Part shown: positions 16,257-24,884 of the stretch, piece after piece | Numbering within the stretch: the stretch's first letter is position 1 | Layout of the letters: each line of letters opens with the position of its first letter | NCBI GenBank assembly: GCA_000173575.1 | Contig: ABYL01000059.1 | Span: forward strand, 1 to 41,344 | Length of the DNA: 41,344 nucleotides | Source of the DNA: Burkholderia sp. H160 | GTDB lineage: Bacteria > Pseudomonadota > Gammaproteobacteria > Burkholderiales > Burkholderiaceae | Direction of reading: 5' to 3' | Program-made: the position numbers and the translations under genes | Notes under the pieces: model-generated | Told to the model about the DNA's origin: nothing | Databases searched by the model: none | What the model saw: the letters and a program-made list of their open reading frames with translations, nothing else

Positions 16257-17612
16257 ATGGACGATATCACTCAGCAATCGATGACCCGCCTGTCCTGGCG
16301 TAATCGATGGTGTCAGCTCGTCATCGGCATGGTGTGCATGGCACTGGTGGCGAACCTGCAATATGCGTGGACGTTGTTCGTGGCCCCTATGCACGCGCGG
16401 CATCACTGGAGCGAAGCGTCCATTCAGCTTGCATTCTCGATCTTCATTCTGACCGAGACGTGGCTCGTGCCATTCGAAGGCTGGCTCGTCGATCGATTCG
16501 GGCCGCGCCCGGTAGTGGCGGCCGGTGCCGTATGCGCGGGGTTGTCGTGGATTCTCAATTCGTATGCGACGACGCTTGGCGTGTTGTACCTGGCCGCGGT
16601 GATCGGCGGAATCGGCGCGGGCGGCGTGTATGGAACGTGTGTCGGCAATGCGCTCAAATGGTTTCCCGACCGGCGTGGTCTCGCCGCCGGTTTGACCGCC
16701 GCGGGCTTCGGTGCGGGCGCGGCGCTGACGGTGATTCCGATCGCGAACATGATTACGCGCCGCGGCTATGAAGACACGTTTTTCTTCTTCGGCATCGTGC
16801 AGGGAATCAGCATCCTGTTGCTGGCGATGCTATTGACGCGGCCGAGCTTGCGTCAGCAAGGCGTACGCAAGAGCCGCTTCGCGGTGTCGAAAGTCGATTT
16901 CACCGCGCGCCAGATGATCAGAACGCCGGTGTTCTGGGTGATCTATGCGTCGTTCGTGGCGGTCGCGGCAGGCGGGTTGATGGCGACCGCACAGATCGGC
17001 CCGATCGCGAAAGACTGGGGCATAGCGCGCATTCCGATGGTGGCCTTCGGCATGACGTTGCCGCTGCTGACCCTCACGCTGTCGATCGACAATATCTTCA
17101 ACGGCCTGACGCGTCCGCTGTGCGGCTTCATCTCCGACAAGATCGGCCGTGAAAACACGATGTTCGTGATTTTCATCGGCGAGGGGCTCGCGCTGCTCGG
17201 CATGATGCAGTTCGGCAGCAATCCCTATGCGTTCATGGTCTTTGCCGCACTGATCTTCCTGTTCTGGGGTGAGATCTTCTCGATCTTTCCGGCGATTTGC
17301 GCCGATACGTTCGGCAGCAGGTACGCGACCGCCAATGCCGGTACGTTGTACACGGCGAAAGGCACGGCCTCGTTGCTGGTGCCGATCGCGTCGGTACTCG
17401 CGGCGACGGGCGGCTGGAATCTCGTCTTCGTCGTCGCGGCCGTCATCACGATCGCGGCCGGCATTTCCGCGAAGTTCGTGCTCGAGCCGATGCGCGCGCG
17501 TTGGATCGAATCGCACAATCAACCTCAGGGCGCGCTGGCCGTCGCGGGTCATGGCAATGGCAATGGCAACGCGTCGCGAATGAGCCGCTGGCCCGAGCAG
17601 TCCGGCGAATAG
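16257..17612 (+). CDS. OxlT-like oxalate/formate antiporter family MFS carrier
   Basis: This 451-residue, 12-helix OFA carrier reads more like Oxalobacter OxlT than does the carrier at 5805. Shared features are LQYAWTLFVAP in helix 1, WFPDRRGLAAGLTAAGFGAG, and FNGLTRPLCGFISDKIGR. The two residues OxlT needs for dianion binding, R272 and K355, are kept as R286 (LTRPLCGF) and K368 (LYTAKGTASLL). The ATG at 16257 was chosen over a GTG at 16242 because GGAGACAAGG precedes it. A Gly/Asn-rich tail (HGNGNGNAS), encoded by GGCAAT repeats, ends the protein. It is divergent from one LysR and followed 30 bp later by another. Oxalate or a similar dicarboxylate is the best substrate guess. Confidence 0.9.
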   Translation: MDDITQQSMTRLSWRNRWCQLVIGMVCMALVANLQYAWTLFVAPMHARHHWSEASIQLAFSIFILTETWLVPFEGWLVDRFGPRPVVAAGAVCAGLSWILNSYATTLGVLYLAAVIGGIGAGGVYGTCVGNALKWFPDRRGLAAGLTAAGFGAGAALTVIPIANMITRRGYEDTFFFFGIVQGISILLLAMLLTRPSLRQQGVRKSRFAVSKVDFTARQMIRTPVFWVIYASFVAVAAGGLMATAQIGPIAKDWGIARIPMVAFGMTLPLLTLTLSIDNIFNGLTRPLCGFISDKIGRENTMFVIFIGEGLALLGMMQFGSNPYAFMVFAALIFLFWGEIFSIFPAICADTFGSRYATANAGTLYTAKGTASLLVPIASVLAATGGWNLVFVVAAVITIAAGISAKFVLEPMRARWIESHNQPQGALAVAGHGNGNGNASRMSRWPEQSGE

Positions 17613-17642
17613 CGTGAGCGTCGCGCGCCCGGAATCGACGCC

Positions 17643-18578
17643 ATGAACGTTTCGCTGCAGCAATTGAAGGTATTCGTCGCGGTCGCGCGTGAGCGCAGTT
17701 TCACGCGCGCGGCGCGCGAGTTCGATCTGACGCAGTCGGCCGTGAGCCGTTGCGTGCGTGATCTGGAAGATGCGGTCGAATTGAAGCTGTTCGATCGCAC
17801 GACACGCCAGGTTGAACTGACGAACGCAGGTGCGAGTCTCGAGAGAAGGATCGGCCGGTTGCTGGACGAAATCGAATCGACGCTGCGCGAAGAGCGCGCA
17901 GATCATGACGGACACACGGGCGTCGTCGTGGTCGCGAGCAATCCGGTACTTTCATCGAGCTGGGTGCCGCAGGCTTTGGCGCAGTGTGCGTGTTCCTTTC
18001 CCGAGCTGGTCGTGTCGGTCAGGGATCAGCCTCAAAGCAGCGTGCTGGCGAGTGTCGAGCATGGCGAAGTGGATTTCGGTGCGGTCTGCGTGGCCGAACC
18101 CGTCGATAGTCCGCTCCTGCATGCGCAAGCGCTTTTCACTACGCCACTGCATGCGGTGATTCCGTCCACCCATCCGCTGGCGCGGCACGACAGTGTCCGA
18201 TGGCGCGAGTTGCGCGAATGGCCGCTGATTACGCTGAATGCCGATACCGGTGTGCGGGCTGCGCTCGAAGCGGCACTCGCCGCGAACGAATTGAAGCGCC
18301 GGCCGCTGCAGGAATTCGGACACGTCGCGGCGGTCGCGCGCATGGTCGAATTGGGTCTTGGTGTCGGTGTACTGCCGGTCGATCCGTATCGGCCTTCGCC
18401 GGGTGCTTCGTTGGTGAGTCGTCCGCTGGTTCCGGAAACGACATTGACGACCGTGCTCGTGCACCGCAGGAATCGCTCGCTTCGTCCCAATGCGGCTGCT
18501 GCGTGGGCGCAGTTTGTCGCGTCGACGAGTGCGCATGCGCGGATCGCGGACGCACTGGGTGGCGCTAGCGCGGCGTAG
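17643..18578 (+). CDS. LysR-family regulator
   Basis: This 311-residue LTTR has the HTH in residues 4-63 (LQQLKVFVAVARERSFTRAAREFDLTQSAVSRCVRDLED) and an effector-binding domain from about residue 90. Its sequence differs from the CbbR-like LysR at 14929, so the two are not recent duplicates. It begins 30 bp after the OxlT-like carrier and is probably co-transcribed with it, which is less usual for a LysR than divergence. The SD is weak (GGAA). It ends 138 bp before the aldehyde dehydrogenase, on the same strand, so it might control that gene. No effector can be inferred. Confidence 0.9.
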   Translation: MNVSLQQLKVFVAVARERSFTRAAREFDLTQSAVSRCVRDLEDAVELKLFDRTTRQVELTNAGASLERRIGRLLDEIESTLREERADHDGHTGVVVVASNPVLSSSWVPQALAQCACSFPELVVSVRDQPQSSVLASVEHGEVDFGAVCVAEPVDSPLLHAQALFTTPLHAVIPSTHPLARHDSVRWRELREWPLITLNADTGVRAALEAALAANELKRRPLQEFGHVAAVARMVELGLGVGVLPVDPYRPSPGASLVSRPLVPETTLTTVLVHRRNRSLRPNAAAAWAQFVASTSAHARIADALGGASAA

Positions 18579-18716
18579 ACCTTCAACGGGCCATCCGCGA
18601 CGCGAAGCTTGCTGCAAGAACCTTAGAAAGAGAGCCGATCGAAGGCCTCGCGCGATACGCGGCATTCGATCGATGCGTCGCCAGTCAGCCACATAACGTC
18701 CTACTCAAGGAGCTTC

Positions 18717-20171
18717 ATGATGGAAACCCAGACCGACCTCAGGCACCATGATCTGCTGATTGACGGCAAGCGCGTGCCGCCTGGCACCGGGGAATATTCC
18801 GTCGATATCAACCCCGCGACCGAGGAGCCGATCGCACTGGTCGCGCAAGGCAGCGCCGCCGACGTGGATGCCGCGGTGCGCGCCGCGCGCAGCGCTTTGA
18901 AAGTATGGAATTCGATCCGGGCCGCCGAACGCGGCCGCATTCTGCAACGACTCGCGGGCTTGATGCGCGAGAACATGGAAGAACTCACCGCGCTCGAAAG
19001 CCTTGACGGCGGCAAGCCGATTGCCGCGGTGATGCGTCAGGACGTGCCCGCCGCGATCGATACCGTCGAATACTACGCGGGCTGGTGCGACAAGATCAAC
19101 GGTCAGGTGGTGCCGACCCGTCCCGATGCATTGACTTATACGTTGCGCGAACCGGTCGGCGTGGTCGCCGCCATCGTGCCGTGGAATTTTCCGTTGATGA
19201 TCGGCATGTGGAAGATCGCGCCCGCGCTTGCGTGCGGTTGCACGCTGATCGTCAAGCCTGCCGAGATCACGCCGCTCACCGCGTTGCGCATCGGCGAGCT
19301 GGCGCTCGAAGCGGGCGTGCCGCCCGGCGTGCTCAATATCGTCACCGGCAAGGGCAGTGTGGTGGGCGACGCGCTCGTCACGCATCCCGGTATCGACAAG
19401 GTCACCTTCACCGGTTCGCCTTCGGTCGGACGAGGCATCCTGCAGGGCGCGGCGGGCAACTTCAAACGCGTAACACTGGAGCTTGGCGGCAAGTCGGCCA
19501 ACGTGATCTTCGCCGACGCGAATCTCGACAATGCAGTGCGAGCGGCGGCGTCCGGCGTGTTCTTCAACACGGGGCAAGTGTGCTCCGCCGGATCGCGGAT
19601 ACTCGCGCATCGCGACGTGTATGACGATGTGGTCGAGCGTCTGGCCAAGCGTGCGAAGTCGATCAAGGTCGGCGATCCGTCGCTGCGCGAAACGTCGATG
19701 GGCCCGCTGATTTCCGCCGCGCAGATGAAGACCGTATTGAGTTATGTCGAGACAGGACGCTCGGAGGGCGCGTCGCTCGTGACCGGCGGCGCGCGCGTCG
19801 GCGATCGCGGCTTTTTCGTCGAGCCGACCGTGTTCGCGAATGTCGAGCACGAAATGCGCATTTCGCAGGAAGAGATCTTTGGGCCCGTCGCGAGCGTGAT
19901 CCGTTTCGACGACGAAGCGGACGCGATCAGAATCGCCAATGGCACGTCGTATAGTCTCGCGGCCGGCGTGTGGAGTGCGGACCTGAGCCGCGTGCATCGC
20001 GTGGCGCGTGACCTGAAAGCGGGCACGGTGTGGATCAATACCTACGGCTATACGGACGTACGCTTGCCATGGGGTGGTGCTGGTGATTCGGGCTTTGGTC
20101 GCGAGCATGGCGACGTCGCGATTGAGAACTTTACGGAGCCGAAGGCGGTGTGGGTGGCGATCGATCAATAA
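18717..20171 (+). CDS. NAD(P)-dependent aldehyde dehydrogenase
   Basis: This 484-residue enzyme has the full ALDH set: Asn157 in VPWNFP, the nucleotide loop FTGSPSVGRG (231-240), the general base Glu255 in LELGGKS, and the catalytic Cys289 in NTGQVCSAGSR. The start ATG at 18717 follows AAGGAG; the adjacent ATG at 18720 is possible. Its length and motifs fit the betaine- or phenylacetaldehyde-type branch, but the substrate is not readable. It sits between a LysR gene and a reductase that faces it. In the proposed 2-hydroxyacid pathway it would oxidise the aldehyde released by the HACL2-like lyase; that link is inference. A terminator follows directly. Confidence 0.93.
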   Translation: MMETQTDLRHHDLLIDGKRVPPGTGEYSVDINPATEEPIALVAQGSAADVDAAVRAARSALKVWNSIRAAERGRILQRLAGLMRENMEELTALESLDGGKPIAAVMRQDVPAAIDTVEYYAGWCDKINGQVVPTRPDALTYTLREPVGVVAAIVPWNFPLMIGMWKIAPALACGCTLIVKPAEITPLTALRIGELALEAGVPPGVLNIVTGKGSVVGDALVTHPGIDKVTFTGSPSVGRGILQGAAGNFKRVTLELGGKSANVIFADANLDNAVRAAASGVFFNTGQVCSAGSRILAHRDVYDDVVERLAKRAKSIKVGDPSLRETSMGPLISAAQMKTVLSYVETGRSEGASLVTGGARVGDRGFFVEPTVFANVEHEMRISQEEIFGPVASVIRFDDEADAIRIANGTSYSLAAGVWSADLSRVHRVARDLKAGTVWINTYGYTDVRLPWGGAGDSGFGREHGDVAIENFTEPKAVWVAIDQ

Positions 20172-20183
20172 CGTCCAATACGA

Positions 20184-20216
20184 AAAAGGATCGGACGCGT
20201 GACGTCCGATCCTTTT
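20184..20216. terminator. Bidirectional terminator between ALDH and the reductase
   Basis: AAAAGGATCGGACG (20184-20197) pairs with CGTCCGATCCTTTT (20203-20216) around a five-base loop. T-runs follow the hairpin on both strands, so it serves both convergent genes. Confidence 0.9.
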
Positions 20217-20235
20217 GTCATTGGCGAGTACCGGG

Positions 20236-21213
20236 TCAATTGCCCTGCAAGGCCATTTTCTCGCGCAATTTGATCAGTGCGAGCACAACGTCGATGGTGG
20301 GCGTCGGTTCCGCCACGAGTCGCCCCATTTCCTGCACGACCGTCAACAGAGGATCGATTTCCATTGGCCGACGGTTCTCGAGATCGACGAGCGTCGATGT
20401 CTTGTGCGCCCCGACCGCACCCGCGCCATCGATACGCCTTTCCACATCGACGCGAAAGTGCACGCCGAATTGCTCCGCGATTTGCTTCGCTTCGAGCATC
20501 ATCGTGCGTGATACGGCGCGTGTGCCCGGGTCGCTCGTGAGTACATCGAGCGTTGCATGCGTCAATGCGCTAATCGGGTTGAAGCACAGATTACCCCACA
20601 GCTTGAGCCAGATTTCGTCGCGGATGTTGTCGCGAATCGGGGCTTCGAAGCCGGCCGCCTGCATGATCTCGTGCAATTGCTGAATGCGCGAGGTGCGCTC
20701 GCCACTCGGCTCGCCAATGGGAAACTTCTTGCCGTACACGTGTTTGATCACGCCCGGTTCGACGATCTCCGCTGCCGGGTAAAGGACACAGCCGATCGCG
20801 CGTTCGGGGCCGAGCTTGGTCCATTGTGAGCCGTTGGGGTCGACGCTCGTCAGGCGAGTGCCGGCAAAGCGCCCCCCATGTTGATAGAAGTACCAATACG
20901 GGATGCCGTTGACGCCAGTGACGATGGCGGTGTGCTTGCCGAGCAGCGGCTGCATCGTATCGACTACGCCAGGCAGCGAATGCGCCTTCAGCGTGACGAT
21001 GACGAAGTCCTGGACGCCGAGCTCGCCGGGGTCGGACGTGCAGCGCACCGGCGCGCTGAACGTTTCGCCATCCATAATGAGGCGCGCGCCGTGTTCGCGC
21101 ATGGCCGCCAGATGCGGGCCGCGCGCGATAAAACTCACGTCCGCGCCGGCGCGTGCCAATTGCACGCCCAATAAACCGCCAATCGCTCCCGCTCCGAAGA
21201 TGCAGATTTTCAT
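20236..21213 (-). CDS. 2-dehydropantoate 2-reductase (PanE/ApbA) family oxidoreductase
   Basis: This 325-residue NADPH-dependent reductase has the Rossmann motif GAGAIGG (7-13), a catalytic-type Lys in VTLKAHSL, and the C-terminal family block IWLKLWGNLCFNPISALTHATL. The ATG at 21213 has GGAG upstream. The family reduces 2-oxoacids to 2-hydroxyacids. Ketopantoate is the housekeeping substrate, but catabolic-cluster members often act on other 2-oxoacids, and this one lies in such a cluster. Its promoter carries ATAGTTAAAGTTT (21315) and an inverted TTAGCTAT (21341), shared with the LysR region. It could supply or drain the 2-hydroxyacid that Frc and the lyase are proposed to use. Confidence 0.9.
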   Translation of the reverse strand: MKICIFGAGAIGGLLGVQLARAGADVSFIARGPHLAAMREHGARLIMDGETFSAPVRCTSDPGELGVQDFVIVTLKAHSLPGVVDTMQPLLGKHTAIVTGVNGIPYWYFYQHGGRFAGTRLTSVDPNGSQWTKLGPERAIGCVLYPAAEIVEPGVIKHVYGKKFPIGEPSGERTSRIQQLHEIMQAAGFEAPIRDNIRDEIWLKLWGNLCFNPISALTHATLDVLTSDPGTRAVSRTMMLEAKQIAEQFGVHFRVDVERRIDGAGAVGAHKTSTLVDLENRRPMEIDPLLTVVQEMGRLVAEPTPTIDVVLALIKLREKMALQGN

Positions 21214-21314
21214 GATGTCGCTCCGTGCCGATGAAAAAGCCGTTTGCCCAATGCCGCACTGCAGTACATCGCGGCCGGTCACGGTTCGAGCATAAGGTGG
21301 AGCGACGAACGCTG

Positions 21315-21348
21315 ATAGTTAAAGTTTCTCGGCCGATGTATTAGCTAT
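21315..21348. promoter_or_regulatory. ATAGTTAAAGTTT element, copy 3, with inverted partner
   Basis: ATAGTTAAAGTTT at 21315-21327 is identical to the copy at 14899 and lies 101 bp before the reductase start. A TTAGCTAT at 21341-21348 is the inverse of ATAGTTAA with one change, making a spaced inverted repeat as expected for a LysR dimer of dimers. Confidence 0.6.
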
Positions 21349-21379
21349 TCGTTATGAAAAGGCTGCGAACCTATATTCC

Positions 21380-22000
21380 TTATCCGCGCTGAACCAGCAG
21401 GAAACTCACGCCGATCGCGGCCAGAAAGCCACCGCAGCAGCGATTGAACCAGCGGCGGATCTGTGCGCGCATGAGCCATTTGCCGAGATGCATCCCGGCC
21501 CACGAATACACTGCAATCGCGACCCATTCGAGTACCAGAAAGCTCGCGCCGAGCACGGCGAATTGCGGCAGTATCGGCTGCGCAACATCGACGAATTGCG
21601 GCAGGAACGCGGTGAAAACCAGAATCGCCTTCGGATTGCCCGCGGCCACGAAGAACTCGTGCCGCGCAATTCGCGTGAGCGAGGGGTCCTGCGCTTGCGA
21701 CGTATCGATGGCGGGTGCGTCGCTGCGCCACAACTGGATGGCCAGCCAGATCAGATAAGCGGCGCCCGCGAGTTTGATCGCGAGAAAGATCCATTCCGAC
21801 GCGTGCAGCACGACGGCGAGACCGGTCGCCGCGAGCGCGAGCATCAGCGCGAAGGCGAGCAGCCGGCCGGTGCCGCCGACGAAGGCCTTCATGAAGCCAT
21901 GACGCGCGGCCACGTTGATCGAAAGCAGGTTATTGGGCCCGGGTGCGAGATTGATCGCAAAGCAGGCGGGCAAAAAGAATAGCCAGGCGGTAAGGGACAT
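21380..22000 (-). CDS. LysE/RhtB-family amino-acid exporter
   Basis: This protein of about 206 residues has five to six helices and the LysE/RhtB core LAPGPNNLLSINVAARHGF near the N-terminus and VAAGNPKAILVFTAFLPQF in the middle. The start is uncertain: ATG 22000 (MSLTAWLFF) begins at the first helix, while ATG 22012 would add four residues; neither has a strong SD. Family members export lysine, threonine, homoserine or homoserine lactone. A second, different LysE is encoded at 23584. It begins 110 bp before the lipoprotein gene on the same strand. Confidence 0.88.
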   Translation of the reverse strand: MSLTAWLFFLPACFAINLAPGPNNLLSINVAARHGFMKAFVGGTGRLLAFALMLALAATGLAVVLHASEWIFLAIKLAGAAYLIWLAIQLWRSDAPAIDTSQAQDPSLTRIARHEFFVAAGNPKAILVFTAFLPQFVDVAQPILPQFAVLGASFLVLEWVAIAVYSWAGMHLGKWLMRAQIRRWFNRCCGGFLAAIGVSFLLVQRG

Positions 22001-22109
22001 GACGGTTCGCATTCCGAACGGGAGATCACGATGCGCCGCGCGGCGGATTGCGCGCGATGCGTTAGCCGGATTGTAGCGAATCCGCGCCGCGTGTCGGCTG
22101 ACCACGAGT

Positions 22110-22691
22110 TCAGTTCACTGCCTTGACAAAGCCGGGATCGTCGATCAAGGCATCGACGCTGAGCTTGACCGTGTCGTCGATCGCAATCGTATTGCTGGTG
22201 AATTTCGGCGACTTCTGCTTGACGGTGCGGGTGGTCGCGAACATCACTTTCTGGGTTGCCGCATCGGTGACCACGTAGTGCATCTTCAGCGTCCACAGCG
22301 CCGGCGAGCGCGTGTCGTCCACCGTGAAGGTTTCGATGCTACCGCTGAGCACGCGCTTGTTGTCGTCGATACGGAAGCCGGCCAGTCGCAGGCTATTTGC
22401 GACGTCGTTGCGCACGATGAGGCTGATATCGTCCTTCAATACGAGCCCGGTCACGCCGGTATTTTCGATGCGATTCGGCGAGACAAGACCGTCGCGCGCG
22501 GGCAGATAGGCGAAGTCACGCGCGGGGGCAACGCTCAGCGACCCGGTGCCGTGGGTCTTCACGTGCGTCGTGCTGGCACTGCTGTTGAGGCCGAACCATG
22601 ACCACGAGCACGCCGACAGCAGCATGGGCAGCAAAACGGCGCCGCAGCCCTTGAGCACGACGGATCTCAACGGCGAACACGCGGCAGCCAT
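22110..22691 (-). CDS. Putative outer-membrane lipoprotein of unknown function
   Basis: This 193-residue protein has a lipoprotein signal with lipobox LLSAC (Cys28). The mature part is beta-rich with many hydrophobic-polar alternations (LVLKDDISLIVRNDVANSLRLAGF, then VLSGSIETFTVDD) and a late segment typical of YajG-type lipoproteins (WTLKMHYVVTDAATQKVMF). I place it near that group with low confidence. No good SD precedes the ATG at 22691, so a shorter start is possible. It is upstream of the LysE gene on the same strand, with no functional link visible. Confidence 0.75.
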   Translation of the reverse strand: MAAACSPLRSVVLKGCGAVLLPMLLSACSWSWFGLNSSASTTHVKTHGTGSLSVAPARDFAYLPARDGLVSPNRIENTGVTGLVLKDDISLIVRNDVANSLRLAGFRIDDNKRVLSGSIETFTVDDTRSPALWTLKMHYVVTDAATQKVMFATTRTVKQKSPKFTSNTIAIDDTVKLSVDALIDDPGFVKAVN

Positions 22692-22830
22692 GCGGGAGAA
22701 AGTGGCGGTCGAAGTCAGAGGAGTTGCCCCTTTTCAAGTGGAGTCATTCCGGTGGAGTACAGCATGGTAGCAGCGAACCGGAGTGTCGACCTTCAGGCGG
22801 GCTCCCGGGGGTATCCCGCCGCTGAGCCGC

Positions 22831-23445
22831 TCAGAAAAAACCTGCCTTTCCCTGAGTGATATCAATCAGCGTTCGCCTCGCGTCGTCGAGCGCATTGGCG
22901 GGCACGCGCATCGTCATCTTCACCAGCATGCCGTACGCGCTGTCCACGAGCGCATAGCCCTCGGCGTCCATCCATCGGCGTACTTTGGCTTCGTCGGCAT
23001 AGGTCACTTCGACGCTCAGCGAAACCTGCGCAATCCTCTCGACTCGCGGCGCGTCGAGCAGCGCGGACGCGATCGCATCGGTGTATGCGCGCACCAGACC
23101 GCCCGCGCCGAGTTTCACACCGCCGTAATAGCGCACGACGGCCGCGAGCACGCCATCCAGATCGTGATGCCGCAGCACTTCCAGAATCGGCCGGCCCGCG
23201 GTGCCGGACGGCTCGCCGTCGTCGGACATGCCGGACTGGCCGCCCGCGAGCAGCGCCCAGCAGACATGCGTCGCGGCCGGATGTTCGTCACGCAGACGCT
23301 GCAATTCGGCCATCGCGGCATCGCGATCGGCGACCGGGATCGCATGCGCGATGAAACGGCTCTTGCGAATCTCGAGTTCAGCGCTCAGCGGCGCGGGTAG
23401 GGTATAGGTGGGCAAGGCGGAAACGTCGGTGGATAAAAAAAGCAC
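22831..23445 (-). CDS. YigZ/IMPACT family protein
   Basis: This is a YigZ-family protein of about 205 residues. The hallmark blocks are LEIRKSRFIAHAIPV, then SDDGEPSGTAGRPILEVL and VVRYYGGVKLGAGGLVRAY in the N-terminal UPF0029 domain, followed by a C-terminal DUF1949 domain. The start is unclear: a GTG at 23445 gives the expected length but has no SD, and other codons upstream are also possible. YigZ proteins are conserved in bacteria and related to eukaryotic IMPACT, which modulates translation control. The role in bacteria is not settled. It is divergent from the LysE gene at 23584. Confidence 0.88.
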   Translation of the reverse strand: MLFLSTDVSALPTYTLPAPLSAELEIRKSRFIAHAIPVADRDAAMAELQRLRDEHPAATHVCWALLAGGQSGMSDDGEPSGTAGRPILEVLRHHDLDGVLAAVVRYYGGVKLGAGGLVRAYTDAIASALLDAPRVERIAQVSLSVEVTYADEAKVRRWMDAEGYALVDSAYGMLVKMTMRVPANALDDARRTLIDITQGKAGFF

Positions 23446-23583
23446 GCAGTACGCGGCGTGATGTTCGTAATGGTAACGGATCACCTGCGCCAGGGACGCG
23501 CAGAGAAGGTTCGCGCCTTCGTCTACAATGGTTCGCTGAACGCGCGCCGCTGGCTTCGATCCCGCGCGTCGCAAGGAGACGAC

Positions 23584-24210
23584 ATGCTTGACCTATCCAC
23601 GTTGGGGACTTTCGTTGCCGTCGTGCTCGGGCTCTTTCTGATTCCAGGCCCGGCCGTGCTGCTGGTTTTGACGCGCACCATGCACGGCGGACGCAAGGCC
23701 GGCATTCTGACCGGCCTCGGTATCGCAGCCGGCGATTTCGTTCATACACTGGGCGCCGCGGTTGGCCTCTCCGCGCTGCTGATGACATCCGCGCTCGCCT
23801 TCAATGCGGTGAAGTTCGTCGGTGCCGCGTATCTCGTCTATCTGGGCATTCGCGCGCTGCGCGAGAAGCAGGCGAGTGCGCATCTGCCGGTCGTCGCGCC
23901 GGTGTCGGGTTCGAAAGCGTTCTGGCAGGCGATTCCCGCCGAGGTGCTGAATCCGAAAACCGCGCTGTTTTTCCTCGCGTTTCTGCCGCAATTCGTGCGC
24001 CCCGAACATGGCTCGACGTTTCTGCAGTTCGCGACGCTCGGGCTGATTTTCGTCGCCATGAGCGCGCTTTATACGACGCTTCTCGTTTTGACGATGCGGC
24101 CGTTGGGCAAGTTCGTGAAGCGTTTGACGTGGTTGACGCGTTGGCAGAACAAGATCATCGGGGTGGTGTTCATTTCGCTCGGCCTGCGCGTGGCCGTGCA
24201 GACGCGCTGA
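23584..24210 (+). CDS. LysE/RhtB-family amino-acid exporter
   Basis: This 208-residue exporter begins at ATG 23584 behind AAGGAGACGAC. The core signature is LFLIPGPAVLLVLTRTMHGGRKAGILTG near the start and IPAEVLNPKTALFFLAFLPQF in the middle, with a final helix WQNKIIGVVFISLGL. It is a full-length RhtB-type protein. The sequence is unlike the LysE at 21380 apart from family motifs. It precedes the isomerase gene by 28 bp on the same strand, so they may be co-transcribed, though I see no functional link. Confidence 0.92.
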   Translation: MLDLSTLGTFVAVVLGLFLIPGPAVLLVLTRTMHGGRKAGILTGLGIAAGDFVHTLGAAVGLSALLMTSALAFNAVKFVGAAYLVYLGIRALREKQASAHLPVVAPVSGSKAFWQAIPAEVLNPKTALFFLAFLPQFVRPEHGSTFLQFATLGLIFVAMSALYTTLLVLTMRPLGKFVKRLTWLTRWQNKIIGVVFISLGLRVAVQTR

Positions 24211-24238
24211 GTCATCGAGCGGGATTCAGGAGACAGCG

Positions 24239-24868
24239 ATGAATGACGACGCAGCTTCGACAGCCCGCGCAATCGAGTTCTGGTTCGATTTTGGCAGTAA
24301 TTACAGCTATCTGAGCATGATGCGTATCGAAGCGTTGGCGGTGGCCCGCAACGTGACGATCGTCTGGCGGCCGTTTCTGCTCGGCCCGGTATTTCGCCGG
24401 CTCGGTTTCGAGAACTCGCCGTTCGTACTGCAGAAAGAAAAAGGCGCGTACGTGTGGAAAGACATGGAGCGTCAGTGCCGCAAATACGGCATTGCGCTCA
24501 CGCGTCCCAGCACGTTTCCGCGGGCGGCCCTGCTCGCGATGCGCGTCGCGGTGCTCGGTGCAAACGAACCGTGGATCGGTGCCTGGTGCCGCAAGATCAT
24601 GCAGTTGAATTTCGCCGACGACCGTGACATCGGTTCAATCGAGGTCGTCAGCGAAGCGCTCGACGCTCTCGGCCTACCCGCACAGAGCGTGATCGACTCC
24701 GCGCAAAGCGACGCGAACAAACTGCGCCTGCGTGAGCAGACCGAACTGGCCATCAATCGGGGGATCTTCGGTGCACCGACGTTTTTTGTCGGCGGGGAGA
24801 TGTTCTGGGGTAATGACAGGCTGGAGGATGCGTTGGACTACTGCGACGCGATCGCGGTGCGTCATTGA
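24239..24868 (+). CDS. 2-hydroxychromene-2-carboxylate isomerase family (DsbA-like, GST kappa)
   Basis: This 209-residue protein has the thioredoxin-fold start IEFWFDFGSNYSYLS, where the Ser after FDFG is the likely glutathione-activating residue, and the C-terminal NRGIFGAPTFFVGGEMFWGNDRL with the cis-Pro. NahD-type isomerases act in naphthalene and related aromatic pathways with glutathione, but no aromatic cluster is nearby, and the family also includes generic GST-kappa enzymes. The usual SP in the active-site loop (FSPYSY type) is SN here. The ATG at 24239 follows AGGAG. Confidence 0.88.
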   Translation: MNDDAASTARAIEFWFDFGSNYSYLSMMRIEALAVARNVTIVWRPFLLGPVFRRLGFENSPFVLQKEKGAYVWKDMERQCRKYGIALTRPSTFPRAALLAMRVAVLGANEPWIGAWCRKIMQLNFADDRDIGSIEVVSEALDALGLPAQSVIDSAQSDANKLRLREQTELAINRGIFGAPTFFVGGEMFWGNDRLEDALDYCDAIAVRH

Positions 24869-24884
24869 ACGTCGAATAGAGCGC

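Noticed and set aside
17552-17575. GGCAAT repeats at the end of the OxlT-like gene as a regulatory repeat
   Set aside because: The repeat is coding, short and in frame (HGNGNGNA), so it is only a low-complexity tail.
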